Shown piece by piece: positions 10,840 to 22,423 of a stretch of 64,000 nt of DNA. Under the pieces are notes generated by a model. The model did no database searches, was not told the origin of the DNA, and was given only the letters and a program-made list of their open reading frames with translations. The position numbers and the translations under genes were made by a program. Every line of letters starts with the position of its first letter. Position 1 is the first letter of the stretch. This DNA is from Mytilisepta virgata. Lineage: Eukaryota; Mollusca; Bivalvia; Mytilida; Mytilidae. The stretch spans positions 28,851,001-28,915,000 of the forward strand of contig CM051518.1 of the NCBI GenBank assembly GCA_028015205.1, read 5' to 3'.

Positions 10840-10975
10840 AATCAATTTAGCATGTCCGCTTTTACAGGACATTGTCTAATTCATTTTTATACCACAATAT
10901 AAAAACAGCAATGTATTCAAATTAAGATATGAATAGTGCAAGAGAGCATGTCCGCTTTTACGGGACATTGTTTTA
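10840..10975. repeat. Two copies of a TGTCC-GGACA short hairpin repeat
   Basis: GCATGTCCGCTTTTACRGGA followed by CATTG occurs near 10,850 and 10,947. A third copy in the same orientation is near 12,394. ATGTCC and GGACAT can pair around a GCTTTTACG loop. Confidence 0.7.
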
Positions 10976-11107
10976 ATTAAAAACAGGGAAGGCATAAAAA
11001 CATACAAAAGTTTATAAGAGAAACCTCACATTTATCTTATGTACATTGTAACACAAAACACCATAAGTCAAATATAATAGGAGTCTACAGGTTACACATT
11101 CTTGGCA

Positions 11108-11377
11108 TATACTCCCTTCTCATTATATTGTAGGTTCCATTGTATCGTGGTAATTATGTTTATTTCAACCTAATATTCAACTGTGACGTCACCGTTTCTA
11201 CATAGCTACATGTATGTACCAAGATATTACGAGATACTAGTATAAATGTACTGGTATATCGTAATATCGTGGAACGTAGCTACATAGAAACGGTGACGTC
11301 ACAGTTAAATATTTGATTGAAATGAACGTAATTACCATGATACAATGGAACCCACGGTATAATGAGAAGGGAGTATA
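11108..11377. mobile_element. Palindromic (fold-back) MITE
   Basis: The left arm begins TATACTCCCTTCTCATTATA and the right arm ends with its reverse complement, TATAATGAGAAGGGAGTATA. The arms match over about 100 bp each, including GGTTCCATTGTATCRTGGTA and GTGACGTCACNGTTTCTA-type segments on both sides. The core is also near-palindromic. The element is 270 bp, non-coding, with TA or TATA flanks, as expected for a small non-autonomous DNA transposon using a TA target. Confidence 0.88.
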
Positions 11378-11439
11378 CCATTAATTATATCATATTACAT
11401 GTATGTCATCAATTAACATTTTTGTTCCAATTATGTAAT

Positions 11440-12200
11440 AGACCATTTGCCAATTCGTTTCGGATTTTATTCAGGAATCGAATTTATTTTATCTTTTGTA
11501 TTACCGCTATGAAAAATACATTGGTTACCGAGTGGCATACAAGCAGGACAAGCCACGGACTTTATCCTTTGTGACTTTGATAATCTACTGCGTTCGTTAC
11601 GATTATTGATACCCTAATAATTACATTCCTTTTGTTTTATATTTATAACGGCGATTTCGATTGGCTAATAGTGCTTCGGTAATGAAGTTTAATTTCTCGA
11701 TGAAAATCAATAACACGTGGGACCTTGACGACTTAGGCGGAGTAATTAAAAAAAATAAACCGTGCATTTTGTGCAATCTTATCATAAAACATGTGCAAAA
11801 ATTTAAATTTTATTTTACGGAATGTAATTATATACATTGAATGCAATATTTTGTAGTTTTATTGGTGTGTAAAAGCGTGGACCCAAAAACATTTTTAATG
11901 AAGCGTGGTAATTAACTCTTTTTTTACTTAGCACTTGTTGAACAGTTTGGTGTAAATTTTTTGAATATGGGATCAAAACCATTTAAATGCCTGTAGGTTT
12001 TTCAGATAAAGTCAGAGGCTTGTATGCCATTCGGTAATGAATGTATTTTCATAGCCATATTACAAAAGGTAAAATTAAATCGATTCCCAATAATTGATTG
12101 ATTGTTGTTTGCTTATATTAACGTCCCGTCGGCGATATTGCAGCCATCTTCAGGACACCAATTCCGAATAAAACCCGAAACTAATTGGCAAGTAGACTAT
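11440..12200. mobile_element. Inverted-repeat non-autonomous element, interrupted right arm
   Basis: The left arm (about 11,441-11,544) holds ATTTGCCAATTCGTTTCGGA, then GGAATCGAATTTATTTTATC, and ends GAGTGGCATACAAGC. The right arm (about 12,018-12,198) is its reverse complement, starting GCTTGTATGCCATTCGGTAA and ending AAACTAATTGGCAA. The right arm is split by an 83-bp insertion. The spacer of about 470 bp has no coding potential that I recognise. Exact termini are uncertain. Confidence 0.75.
12088..12170. mobile_element. 83-bp interspersed repeat inserted in the inverted-repeat arm
   Basis: Aligning the two arms of the host element shows extra DNA here, flanked by ATTCC at 12,083-12,087 and 12,171-12,175, a likely 5-bp target duplication. 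It starts with CAATAATTGATTGATTGTTG and contains AACGTCCCGTCGGCGATATT, resembling a short repeat common in molluscs. Confidence 0.7.
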
Positions 12201-12289
12201 TGTATGCATCTGTTATGACTTATTTATAGAAAACTTCAGTGCAAAGCAACCTGGTATGAAGGGGCAATGATTATAATTTTGTGTGATCA

Positions 12290-12320
12290 ATATTTTTTTT
12301 CGGGGGGGGGGGGGGGGGAA
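12290..12320. repeat. Poly-T then poly-G run
   Basis: A T-run is followed by a G-run of about 17 bases. This is a simple low-complexity tract where assembly length may be unreliable. Confidence 0.8.
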
Positions 12321-12714
12321 TGTCTGGAACCTTTTGTTGCTCGTAACAAAATAATTTGTTTTCTTTTGAAGAGAGGAGTCTGTTTCTTTTTTAATGTCCG
12401 CTTTTACGGGACATGCTAAATGAAACTATTATTACTGGTTTGATTTCTGGGACAGAATGTTTGGTTATGTTAAACTTACCAAAATAACTCAAACAACGTG
12501 CTGGCCAGGCAAACACTGAAACAGACTTCAAAACTGTCAATCTAGATGATAATACAGTAAACTTCGAATGCAAAATCAGCTACGGAATCTATGGACCTGA
12601 TATTAAATCAGTATGCAATAATCAATTCCGTGAAACGTTAGCTGATGACAAAAAAAAGCACAAGTGAAATATCGATAATGCAAATGGCTGACCAAATATA
12701 ACCGGATATGATAA

Positions 12715-12900
12715 ACGAATGCGAGACAACTCGGACCAAAGACAACTCGGACCAAGATAACTCGGACCATTTTTAAGATAATTCGGACCAGTCAAAAGAT
12801 AACTCGGACCAATTTAAAAGATAACTCGGACCAGTGTGAAAAGTTAATAAATTTATTCGGATCAACTGATTCAAAAGACAACTCGGACCATTTTTGGAAA
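12715..12900. repeat. Short tandem motif, about 15-30 bp (RATAACTCGGACCA)
   Basis: Some eight copies of GAYAACTCGGACCA, separated by variable A/T-rich spacers, all in the same orientation. Confidence 0.85.
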
Positions 12901-13500
12901 AAAATAATAAAGAAATGTATATAGTGTATTGTATCTTTTAAGTATTTATTAAACAAAGACGAAAAATAAATCAAATAAAATGCGTAAAATTATAATTATT
13001 TTTAATTTTTTTTTACTGGACCGAAGTTTTGACGTCACGGCTATACTGTGCCGAAAATTTCGAATATTTTCCTATCAAAGGTTTCATTGATTTACTGATC
13101 GAAAATTTAATTGCATTATATCAATCAACAACTATACAAGCTTGTTAACCTTGATTAGTTTTAATTGCTATTGATGACAAATGGATACAAGCCAATTAAA
13201 GTACATCAAAGGGTTTCACTTCAAAGAAAGTATCATACTTTTTTGAGAACTTAGTAAGCAGACACGTACATGCCAGGCAAAGATCCAGCGAATGTGGGAG
13301 AAGTACAACAACGATGAGATATCCGCCAGCCACCTACTGAAGAAATGCGGCAGCTACTATGGACCCGACCAGTAAACAACAATACTGTGATTAGTGCTTT
13401 GTTTAGACTTTGACATTGTGATATACGCTTTTATTGTTACTTGTGCTGACTTTATTATTTTGTCTATGTTATATGGTGCGATATATATGTAAGACTCAAA
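12901..13500. other. AT-rich region with a short possible coding remnant
   Basis: Mostly featureless. At 13,245-13,374 a plus-strand frame after a stop reads KQTRTCQAKIQRMWEKYNND and continues to a TAA at about 13,372. It looks codon-like (possible terminal exon or gene remnant) but I cannot identify it. Confidence 0.3.
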
Positions 13501-13615
13501 TCCGTGTACAACCTCAAATCCGTGTTCTTTCCTCAGATCTGTGGCCTTTAAACAATACAAAACGTCATAGTTGTTACTTAAAATCTTTATTTCCTCAAAT
13601 CTGTGTCCTCTTTTT
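13498..13615. repeat. Short direct repeats of CCTCAAATCCGTGT
   Basis: Four related copies (CAAATCCGTGT, CTCAAATCCGTGT, CTCAGATCTGTGG, CTCAAATCTGTGT) lie within about 120 bp. Overlapping reading frames on both strands are probably by-products. Confidence 0.6.
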
Positions 13616-13911
13616 CGCGGACAACGTAACGTCATAATTGGAATCAGTATCAGTAAGGATCCAAATCCATAATCCTTTTGGATTGACATGCCATATCTGA
13701 TTTAAATAACAAAAGCAAAAGAGGAAAATCCATACTGGGGAGCCAAAAAAAACTTTGGAAAAGTTGCATCTCGCATACAATGAACGTACGTATTGTACAG
13801 ATGTCCTTTTAGGGGAATTGATATATATTATTATCGTTTATTTGGTTGAAAATATTGATCAATAATTATTTTATGTAATATGCCCTCAATGGGCCGTTGA
13901 TTGGTATAATA

Positions 13912-13945
13912 AAATATTCGTATTCGTATTAGTATTCGTATCCGG
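13912..13945. repeat. TATTCG simple repeat
   Basis: ATTCGTATTCGTATTAGTAT followed by TCGTATCC: a 6-bp microsatellite. Confidence 0.8.
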
Positions 13946-14044
13946 TAAAAAACTTTTTTACGATGATAATTCTAATGCTATGTTTAGAAAATCACAAGAT
14001 TTTAGTGACAACCACAGAAAATGTTTGGATAAGGAAGCTTTGAT

Positions 14045-14345
14045 AGAATCACAACAAAGATCATAGAAAATCTGAAGCAATATACGACAGTTTAAGAAGT
14101 TCCGTATTTCCCGTTGTTAGAGAGAATATTAAGAACTTGTTCAAGATTTATGTTTAATGTAGTAGTTGTGAAAAACCAGCTGAGATACCAAAAACAACTA
14201 TTCAGCGGCGCCCAATTCCAGCTACGTACCCTAACAGCCGCTGGCAAATTGATCTGAAGAAAATGCCACCCGTCAGAGGCTATGACTATATTTGTAATAT
14301 AGTAGACTGCTATTCACGCTTATTCATGTTCTCTGATTGGGAAGG
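14045..14345 (+). pseudogene. Retroelement integrase fragment (H2C2 zinc-binding region plus start of the core)
   Basis: The frame through 14,158 reads a zinc-binding-like segment, H-x3-H (HNKDH) then CSSC, interrupted by one in-frame TAA at 14,155-14,157 just before the CSSC. It continues RRPIPATYPNSRWQIDLKK and then YDYICNIVDCYSRLFMFSDW. W-Q-I-D with a following I-V-D-C-Y-S-R is the start of an rve integrase core, as in LTR retrotransposons and integrase-derived genes. The remaining core Asp and Glu and all other domains are missing; the frame degrades into low-complexity T-rich sequence after about 14,380. In-frame stops and truncation make it non-functional. Confidence 0.7.
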
Positions 14346-14634
14346 TGACGCATACTCCGTATCCTTTCTTTTTCATATAAGCAATTTTTTTTTAAAATAA
14401 CCCGTGTATCTTTAAAATTCTAAAGTGATCACTTTTCGGATTTTAATTTACAGTACATGTAGTTTTTTAGTGCATTTATCCCATTCATACATCGAGAATA
14501 TTAACAATAATAGTGCTTAATCCTGAAATAATTTTTAAAATTTGTATCTTATTTGCTTCGCATGCGCAAAGATCAAATGCTTGTCAAAACAGAGAGAAGT
14601 AGAGAGAAGTAGAGAGAGCGGAACATAACAGCGT

Positions 14635-15075
14635 CATTCTCAAACACGAAACAAAACTAAGAAACGCAAATAAAAATCAAAGATATGCCAGGTTAAAGAT
14701 AATAAATTTATGCCTAATTACCTATCATAAAAAGCCCGAAGCCGGACTACCGTCTGTATAAAACACGAAACAAAACTAAGCCTAATCAGTTTTCATTAAA
14801 AAAGCATCAAAGGGGCATAACAACTACAAAAGCGTCGGTACAAAACGTGAAACAAAACTAAAACGAAATCAGTCAGTGAACCGCAACTAGAAAAATAGTA
14901 AATCTTAGCCTAATCAGTTATCATTAAAAAGCATCAAAGGGGCGTAACAGCTACAAAAGGAGTGCGACTGTATAAAACATGAACCAAAACTAAACGAAAT
15001 CAGTCAGTGAAACGCAAGTAGAAGAATAATAAATCTAAGTCTAATAAAACGAAATTCAGTGAAACGCAAATATTT
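14635..15075. repeat. Irregular tandem repeat, about 115-130 bp
   Basis: ACGAAACAAAACTAA-like cores recur near 14,645, 14,763, 14,848, 14,980 and 15,045. They are combined with CCTAATCAGTTWTCATTAAA, GCATCAAAGGGGCRTAACA and AATCAGTCAGTGAAACGCAA. Copies are diverged and of unequal length. Confidence 0.75.
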
Positions 15076-15109
15076 TATACATATATCATAGGATTAATTG
15101 TGGTTAAAG

Positions 15110-15372
15110 CCAAGGCCCCGTCATAATGGTAAAACTTAATAACTTTGTGCAAATTAAAAGTGAACCCAAGATGTACATTAGTTGATTCAGTAGTTTCAGA
15201 ATGGCGGCCAAAACATATCGTAAAATTGCTTTTTAAAGCATACAGATAATACTGTAAATATATACTTTTTGTGACTAGTAAGAAAAGAGCTTCAATCTAT
15301 GCACAAGGTCAAAGGTCATATGCCAAGGTCATGGGAAAGACCTCACATTTGTTCTCTGAACAAATGACTTTT
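15110..15372 (+). mobile_element. 5'-truncated 3' end of a variant (v-type) family-A element
   Basis: The segment has AATGGCGGCCAAAACATATC, matching the 3' part of the v-type unit near 33,911. It ends in the v-type tail: GGGAAAGACCTC followed by a hairpin with arms CATTTGTTC and GAACAAATG (15,333-15,365). It lacks its own head and 5' body, and marks the left edge of the large array. Confidence 0.7.
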
Positions 15373-15392
15373 TAATTATTATTATTATTATT

Positions 15393-15484
15393 AAGGTCTT
15401 TCCCACTACAGTGGAAAGACCTTATTGTATTTCTTCTGATTATTATTATTATTAAGGTCTTTCCCACTACAGTGGAAAGACCTT
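15393..15484 (+). repeat. Two consecutive family-A heads (15,393-15,423 and 15,454-15,484)
   Basis: Two complete 31-bp hairpins with no body between them. Each is followed by TATTGTATTTCTTCTG and ATT repeats. Confidence 0.95.
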
Positions 15485-15499
15485 ATTGTATTTCTTCTG

Positions 15500-15530
<31 letters not shown>

Positions 15531-17446
15531 TTCTTCTTTTCCGCGGTCACTATAACAAAAGTGTCGCGACATATCTTTACGATACTTGGTACCATTATTC
15601 GGTCATACTCTGACTCGCTTTGACTGACCCTGCGAAACCGATCTATTTTTAGTAACGGAGTTATCTGCCCGACATTCAAAAACCTTGTGTGCAGATAAAC
15701 TCAGAAACCGTAACCGTTATCAAAAATCTGAAGCGGGGGAAATGTTGCTAGACTCCTGGTCATGATTCGTCACGCAAAAAAAAACATTTCGATCAACTTC
15801 CTAGTTACGCGTTTTTGACTCGAAAAGTGTCGCGACTCGTCAAATTTTTTTTCTTCAAAACGGTTAGTCCTAGAGACTTGGGACCTACACCAATCATCCT
15901 GGATGACATATGTTGCATTCAAAAATGTCAAGGTCAAAGGTCAAATCTCAAGGTCAGAGGTCATGGTACACCTTGTTATCAGGTTAACTCAAAAACCATA
16001 CAAAATTTAAGCAGACATGTAATGGGGAAAATACTTGTCTCATTTAGACCTTTATTTGATATAAAGGGTCGAACCCTGTACGACAAACGGTTTTCGAGTT
16101 ATAGCCCTTAACGCGTTTCGGCTAAATGGTTTTTGGCCTATAACTTGAAAATGGTTCGAGATAACATAGTAAACATATGGGTTATTGGTGACCGTCAACT
16201 TATTCCCTTCAATTTAAAATCAAACTCGATTGGCTAATGGCGGCCATTTTCAAAATGGCCGACACTGTAAACAGTTTTTGTAGAAAAGCACGTAAACCGT
16301 ACAAAATTGAAGCAGACAATACATGGGAAAATTGTTCGTCACGTCGAAATCTACAAAAAAGTCTTCAGGACCGAAACCGTAAGTTCTACGATGACTCCTT
16401 AAAGAGTTACTGCCCCTGACGTATGTTTGTTTTATACTATATCTCGAAAACCATTATAGATATGAAGAAAATGTTAACACAAAAAAAGATCAGTTACAAA
16501 AGATCTACATTTTAGTACCAAGGTCAAAAGTCAGATATCAAGGTCATCCAAAAAACCCTTAGCAACCGATGGAAAAGTACCTAGCAACCATATATATTTA
16601 TGTTCAGGATCATATTATAGAGCCATAGAGGTCAAAATGGAAGGTCAAGGGTCAAGGTCATCGAAAAAGTCCTTGGTAACCGACGGAAAAGTACCTAGCA
16701 ACCATATATATTTATGCTGAGGATCATATTATAGAGCCATAGAGGTCAAAATTGAAGGTCAAGGATCAAGGTCATTGAAAAAGTCCTTAGCAACCGATGG
16801 AAAAGTACCTAGCAACCATATATATTTATGCTCAGGATCCTATTATAGAGCCATAGAGGTCAAAATGGAAGGTCAAAATCAAGGTCATTGAAAAAGTCCT
16901 TAGCAACCGATGGAAAAGTACCTAGCAACCATATATATTTCTGTTCAGGACTCTATTTTAGAGCTGTAGAGATCAAAATGGAAGGTCAAGGTCATCGAAA
17001 AAGCCCTTAGCAACCCATTGAAAAGTACCTAGCAACCATATATATTTATGTTCAGAATCCTGATTTAGAGCTGTAGAGGTGAAAATGGAAGGTCAAGGGT
17101 CAAGGTCAATGAAAAAGTCCTTAGTAACCGATAGAAAAGTACCTAGCAACCATATATATTTATGTTCAGGACCCTATTTTAGAGCTGAAGAGATCAAAAT
17201 GGAAGGTCATGGTCAAGGTCATAGAAAAAGTCATTAGCAACCGATGTAAAAGTACCTAGCAACCATATATATCTATGTTCAGGAACCTCTTTCAGAGCTG
17301 TAGAGGTCAAATCAAAGGTCAATGGTCAAGGTCATTGTGACAGAGTCCTATATTTTGACTAATATCCTTAGCAACTGAGGATTAAAAGGTCAATTTGACA
17401 CGGGAAAGACCTTGCAATTGTTCTCTGAACAATTGTCTTTTTAATT
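15485..17446 (+). mobile_element. Family A body 1
   Basis: A full body with seven 3' subrepeats, giving about 1.92 kb to the next body. The tail is at 17,402-17,445. Confidence 0.93.
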
Positions 17447-19262
17447 ATTATTCTTCTTCTTTTCCGCGGTCACTATAACAAAAGTGTCGCGACATATCTT
17501 TACGATACTTGGTACCATTATTCGGTCATACTCTGACTCGCTTTGACTGACCCTGCGAAACCGATCTATTTTTAGTAACGGAGTTATCTGCCCGACATTC
17601 AAAAACCTTGTTTGCAGATAAACTCAGAAACCGTAACCGTTATCAAAAATCTGAAGCGGGGGAAATGTTGCTAGACTCCTGGTCATGATTCGTCACGCAA
17701 AAAAATACATTTCGATCAACTTCCTAGTTACGCGTTTTTGACTCGAAAAGTGTCGCGACTCGTCAAATTTTTTTTCTTCAAAACGGTTAGTCCTAGAGAC
17801 TTGGGACCTTCACCAATCATCCTGGATGACATATGTTGCATTCAAAAATGTCAAGGTCAAAGGTCAAATCTCAAGGTCAGAGGTCATGGTACACCTTGTT
17901 ATCAGGTTAACTCAAAAACCATACAAAATTTAAGCAGACATGTAATGGGGAAAATACTTGTCTCATTTAGACCTTTATTTGATTTAAAGGGTCGAACCCT
18001 GTACGACAAACGGTTTTTGAGTTATAGCCCTTAACGCGTTTCGGCTAAATGGTTTTTGGCCTATAACTTGAAAATGGTTCGAGATAACATAGTAAACATA
18101 TGGGTTATTGGTGACCGTCAACTTATTCCCTTCAATTTAAAATCAAACTCGATTGGCTAATGGCGGCCATTTTCAAAATGGCCGACACTGTAAACAGTTT
18201 TTGTGGAAAAGCACGTAAACCGTACAAAATTGAAGCAGACAATACATGGGAAAATTGTTCGTCACGTCGAAATCTACAAAAAAGTCTTCAGGACCGAAAC
18301 CGTAAGTTCTACGATGACTCCTTAAAGAGTTACTGCCCCTGACGTATGTTTGTTTTATACTATATCTCGAAAACCATTATAGATATGAAGAAAATGTTAA
18401 TACAAAAAATGATCAGTTACAAAAGATCTACATTTTAGTACCAAGGTCAAAAGTCAGATATCAAGGTCATCCAAAAAGCCCTTAGCAACCGATGGAAAAG
18501 TACCTAGCAACCATATATATTTATGTTCAGGATCATATTATAGAGCCATAGAGGTCGAAATGGAAGGTCAAGGGTCAAGGTCATCGAAAAAGTCCTTAGT
18601 AACCGACGGAAAAGTACCTAGCAACCATATATATTTATGCTGAGGATCATATTATAGAGCCATAGAGGTCAAAATTGAAGGTCAAGGATCAAGGTCATTG
18701 AAAAAGTCCTTAGCAACCGATGGAAAAGTACCTAGCAACCATATATATTTATGCTCAGGATCATATTATAGAGCCATAGAGGTCAAAATGGAAGGTCAAA
18801 ATCAAGGTCATTGAAAAAGTCCTTAGCAACTGATGGAAAAGTACCTAGCAACCATATATATTTCTGTTCAGAATCCTGTTTTAGAGCTGTAGAGGTGAAA
18901 ATGGAAGGTCAAGGGTCAAGGTCAATGAAAAAGTCCTTAGCAACCGATAGAAAAGTACCTAGCAACCATATATATTTATGTTCAGGACCCTATTTTAGAG
19001 CTGTAGAGATCAAAATGGAAGGTCATGGTCAAGGTCATAGAAAAAGTCATTAGCAACCGATGTAAAAGTACCTAGCAACCATATATATCTATGTTCAGGA
19101 ACCTCTTTCAGAGCTGTAGAGGTCAAATCAAAGGTCAATGGTCAAGGTCATGGTGACAGAGTCCTATATTTTGACTAATATCCTTAGCAACTGAGGATTA
19201 AAAGGTCAATTTGACACGGGAAAGACCTTGCAATTGTTCTCTGAACAATTGTCTTTTTAATT
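17447..19262 (+). mobile_element. Family A body 2 (headless)
   Basis: Follows the previous tail across a short ATTATT tract with no head. It has six subrepeats. Confidence 0.93.
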
Positions 19263-21072
19263 ATTATTCTTCTTCTTTTCCGCGGTCACTATAACAAAAG
19301 TGTCGCGACATATCTTTACGATACTTGGTACCATTATTCGGTCATACTCTGACTCGCTTTGACTGACCCTGCGAAACCGATCTATTTTTAGTAACGGAGT
19401 TATCTGCCCGACATTCAAAAACATTGTTTGCAGATAAACTCAGAAACCGTAACCGTTATCAAAAATCTGAAGCGGGGAAAATGTTGCTCAACTCCTGGAC
19501 ATGATTCGTCATGCCAAAAAAAATGTTCTGATCGACTTCCTGGTTACGCGTTTTTGACCCGAAAAGTGTCGCGACACGTCAAATTTTTTTTCTTCAAAAC
19601 GGTAAGTCCTAGAGACTTGGGACCTTCACCAATCATCCTGGATGACATATGTTGCATTCAAAAATGTCAAGGTCAAAGGTCAAATCTTAAGGTCAGAGGT
19701 CATGGTACACCTTGTTATCAGGTTAACTCAAAAACCATACAAAATTTAAGCAGACATGTAATGGGGAAAATACTTGTCTCATTTAGACCTTTATTTGATA
19801 TAAAGGGTCGAACCCTGTACGACAAACGGTTTTCGAGTTATAGCCCTTAACGCGTTTCGGCTAAATGGTTTTTGGCCTATAACTTGAAAATGGTTCGAGA
19901 TAACATAGTAAACATATGGGTTATTGGTGACCGTCAACTTATTCCCTTCAATTTAAAATCAAACTCGATTGGCTAATGGCGGCCATTTTCAAAATGGCCG
20001 ACACTGTAAACAGTTTTTGTGGAAAAGCACGTAAACCGTACAAAATTGAAGCAGACAATACATGGGAAAATTGTTCGTCACGTCGAAATCTACAAAAAAG
20101 TCTTCAGGACCGAAACCGTAAGTTCTACGATGACTCCTTAAAGAGTTACTGCCCCTGACGTATGTTTGTTTTATACTATATCTCGAAAACCATTATAGAT
20201 ATGAAGAAAATGTTAATACAAAAAAAGATCAGTTACAAAAGATCTACATTTTAGTACCAAGGTCAAAAGTCAGATATCAAGGTCATCCAAAAAGCCCTTA
20301 GCAACCGATGGAAAAGTACCTAGCAACCATATATATTTATGTTCAGGATCATATTATAGAGCCATAGAGGTCAAAATGGAAGGTCAAGGGTCAAGGTCAT
20401 CGAAAAAGTCCTTAGTAACCGACGGAAAAGTACCTAGCAACCATATATATTTATGCTGAGGATCATATTATAGAGCCATAGAGGTCAAAATTGAAGGTCA
20501 AGGATCAAGGTCATTGAAAAAGTCCTTAGCAACCGATGGAAAAGTACCTAGCAACCATATATATTTATGCTCAGGATCATATTATAGAGCCATAGAGGTC
20601 AAAATGGAAGGTCAAAATCAAGGTCATTGAAAAAGTCCTTAGCAACCGATGGAAAAGTACCTAGCAACCATATATATTTCTGTTCAGGACTCTATTTTAG
20701 AGCTGTAGAGATCAAAATGGAAGGTCAAGGTCATCGAAAAAGCCCTTAGCAACCGATTGAAAAGTACCTAGCAACCATATATATTTATGTTCAGAATCCT
20801 GATTTAGAGCTGTAGAGGTGAAAATGGAAGGTCAAGGGTCAAGGTCAATGAAAAAGTCCTTAGCAACCGATAGAAAAGTACCTAGCAACCATATATATTT
20901 ATGTTCAGGACCCTATTTTAGAGCTGTAGAGATCAAATCAAAGGTCAATGGTCAAGGTCATGGTGACAGAGTCCTATATTTTGACTAATATCTTTAGCAA
21001 CTGAGGATTAAAAGGTCAATTTGACACGGGAAAGACCTTGCAATTGTTCTCTGAACAATTGTCTTTTTAATT
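19263..21072 (+). mobile_element. Family A body 3, mosaic with variant v
   Basis: The start is A-type. Between about 19,420 and 19,605 it carries v-type markers also seen at 33,040-33,220: TTGCTCAACTCCTGGACATG, GACTTCCTGGTTACG, TCGCGACACG and AAAACGGTAAGTCC. A-type sequence then resumes. The last subrepeat is fused to the end segment by a small deletion near 20,935. Confidence 0.9.
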
Positions 21073-22423
21073 ATTATTCTTCTTCTTTTCCGCGGTCACT
21101 ATAACAAAAGTGTCGCGACATATCTTTACGATACTTGGTACCATTATTCGGTCATACTCTGACTCGCTTTGACTGACCCTGTGAAACCGATCTATTTTTA
21201 GTAACGGAGTTATCTGCCCGACATTCAAAAACCTTGTGTGCAGATAAACTCAGAAACCGTAACCGTTATCAAAAATCTGAAGCGGGGGAAATGTTGCTAG
21301 ACTCCTGGTCATGATTCGTCACGCAAAAAAAAACATTTCGATCAACTTCCTAGTTACGCGTTTTTGACTCGAAAAGTGTCGCGACTCGTCAAATTTTTTT
21401 TCTTCAAAACGGTTAGTCCTAGAGACTTGGGACCTTCACCAATCATCCTGGATGACATATGTTGCATTCAAAAATGTCAAGGTCAAAGGTCAAATCTCAA
21501 GGTCAGAGGTCATGGTACACCTTGTTATCAGGTTAACTCAAAAACCATACAAAATTTAAGCAGACATGTAATGGGGAAAATACTTGTCTGATTTAGACCT
21601 TTATTTGATATAAGGGTCGAACCCTGTACGACAAACGGTTTTCGAGTTATAGCCCTTAACGCATTTCGGCTAAATGGTTTTTGGCCTATAACTTGAAAAT
21701 GGTTCGAGATAACATAGTAAACATATGGGTTATTGGTGACCGTCAACTTATTCCCTTCAATTTAAAATCAAATTTGATTGGCTAATGGCGGCCATTTTCA
21801 AAATGGCCGACACTGTAAACAGTTTTTGTGGAAAAGCACGTAAACCGTACAAAATTGAAGCAGACAATACATGGGAAAATTGTTCGTCACGTCGAAATCT
21901 ACAAAAAAGTCTTCAGGACCGAAACCGTAAAACTTGTCGTTTTTGAGTTATTGCACTTGATTTGTATGTTAAAACTGGTTTTTTGCTTATAACTTGAAAA
22001 CCGTATTAGATAGTATAGTAAACATGTATACTTAAATGAATCAGTATGCAAAGACCTACAATTTGAGTCAAAGGTCAAAGGTCATGGGTCAAGGTCATTC
22101 CCTAGCAACAAGGTAACGTTAATGAAAAGTCCATAGCAACCATATGTATTCTTAACCAACACTACCTTCCGAGTTTAGAATTAAGTTTTATAACCGGAAG
22201 TGACCTTCTGTCCATAGCAACCGACAAAGTCCTTAACAACCATACTTTTTCTGACACTAGGCCCCTTGATCTTTATTCTGGAACCTATATGATAACTATT
22301 GGCAACATTTTATCGTAAACAAAATGACTCAATTGTCTTAAGTATTTGTATAGGACACCATAACACTAACTAGAGACGGGGAAAGACCTCACATTTGTTC
22401 TCTGAACAAATGACTTTTTAATT
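21073..22423 (+). mobile_element. Family A body 4, chimera with a v-type 3' end
   Basis: A-type to about 21,930, then it switches to the v-type 3' part (AAACTTGTCGTTTTTGAGTT; later CATAACACTAACTAGAGACG) shared with 33,740-34,372. It lacks the 113-bp subrepeats, so it is only 1.35 kb. The tail has the CATTTGTTC and GAACAAATG hairpin arms. Confidence 0.9.

Noticed and set aside
13357..13689. Minus-strand 110-codon frame as a gene
   Set aside because: It is built partly from four copies of a short direct repeat, overlaps a plus-strand frame of the same origin and has no recognisable domain.
15393..15484. Head hairpins read as rho-independent terminators
   Set aside because: They are followed by ATT repeats, belong to eukaryotic mobile elements and match the 3' element ends.
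15815..16111. A 98-codon frame (MTRKVSRLVKFFFFK...) repeated in nearly every family-A body, with 60- and 80-codon companions
   Set aside because: Conservation is at the nucleotide level across the whole body including non-frame parts; the frames contain poly-T-encoded Phe runs and palindromes and overlap equally conserved antisense frames. Family C, D and E bodies do not keep them. No domain is recognisable.
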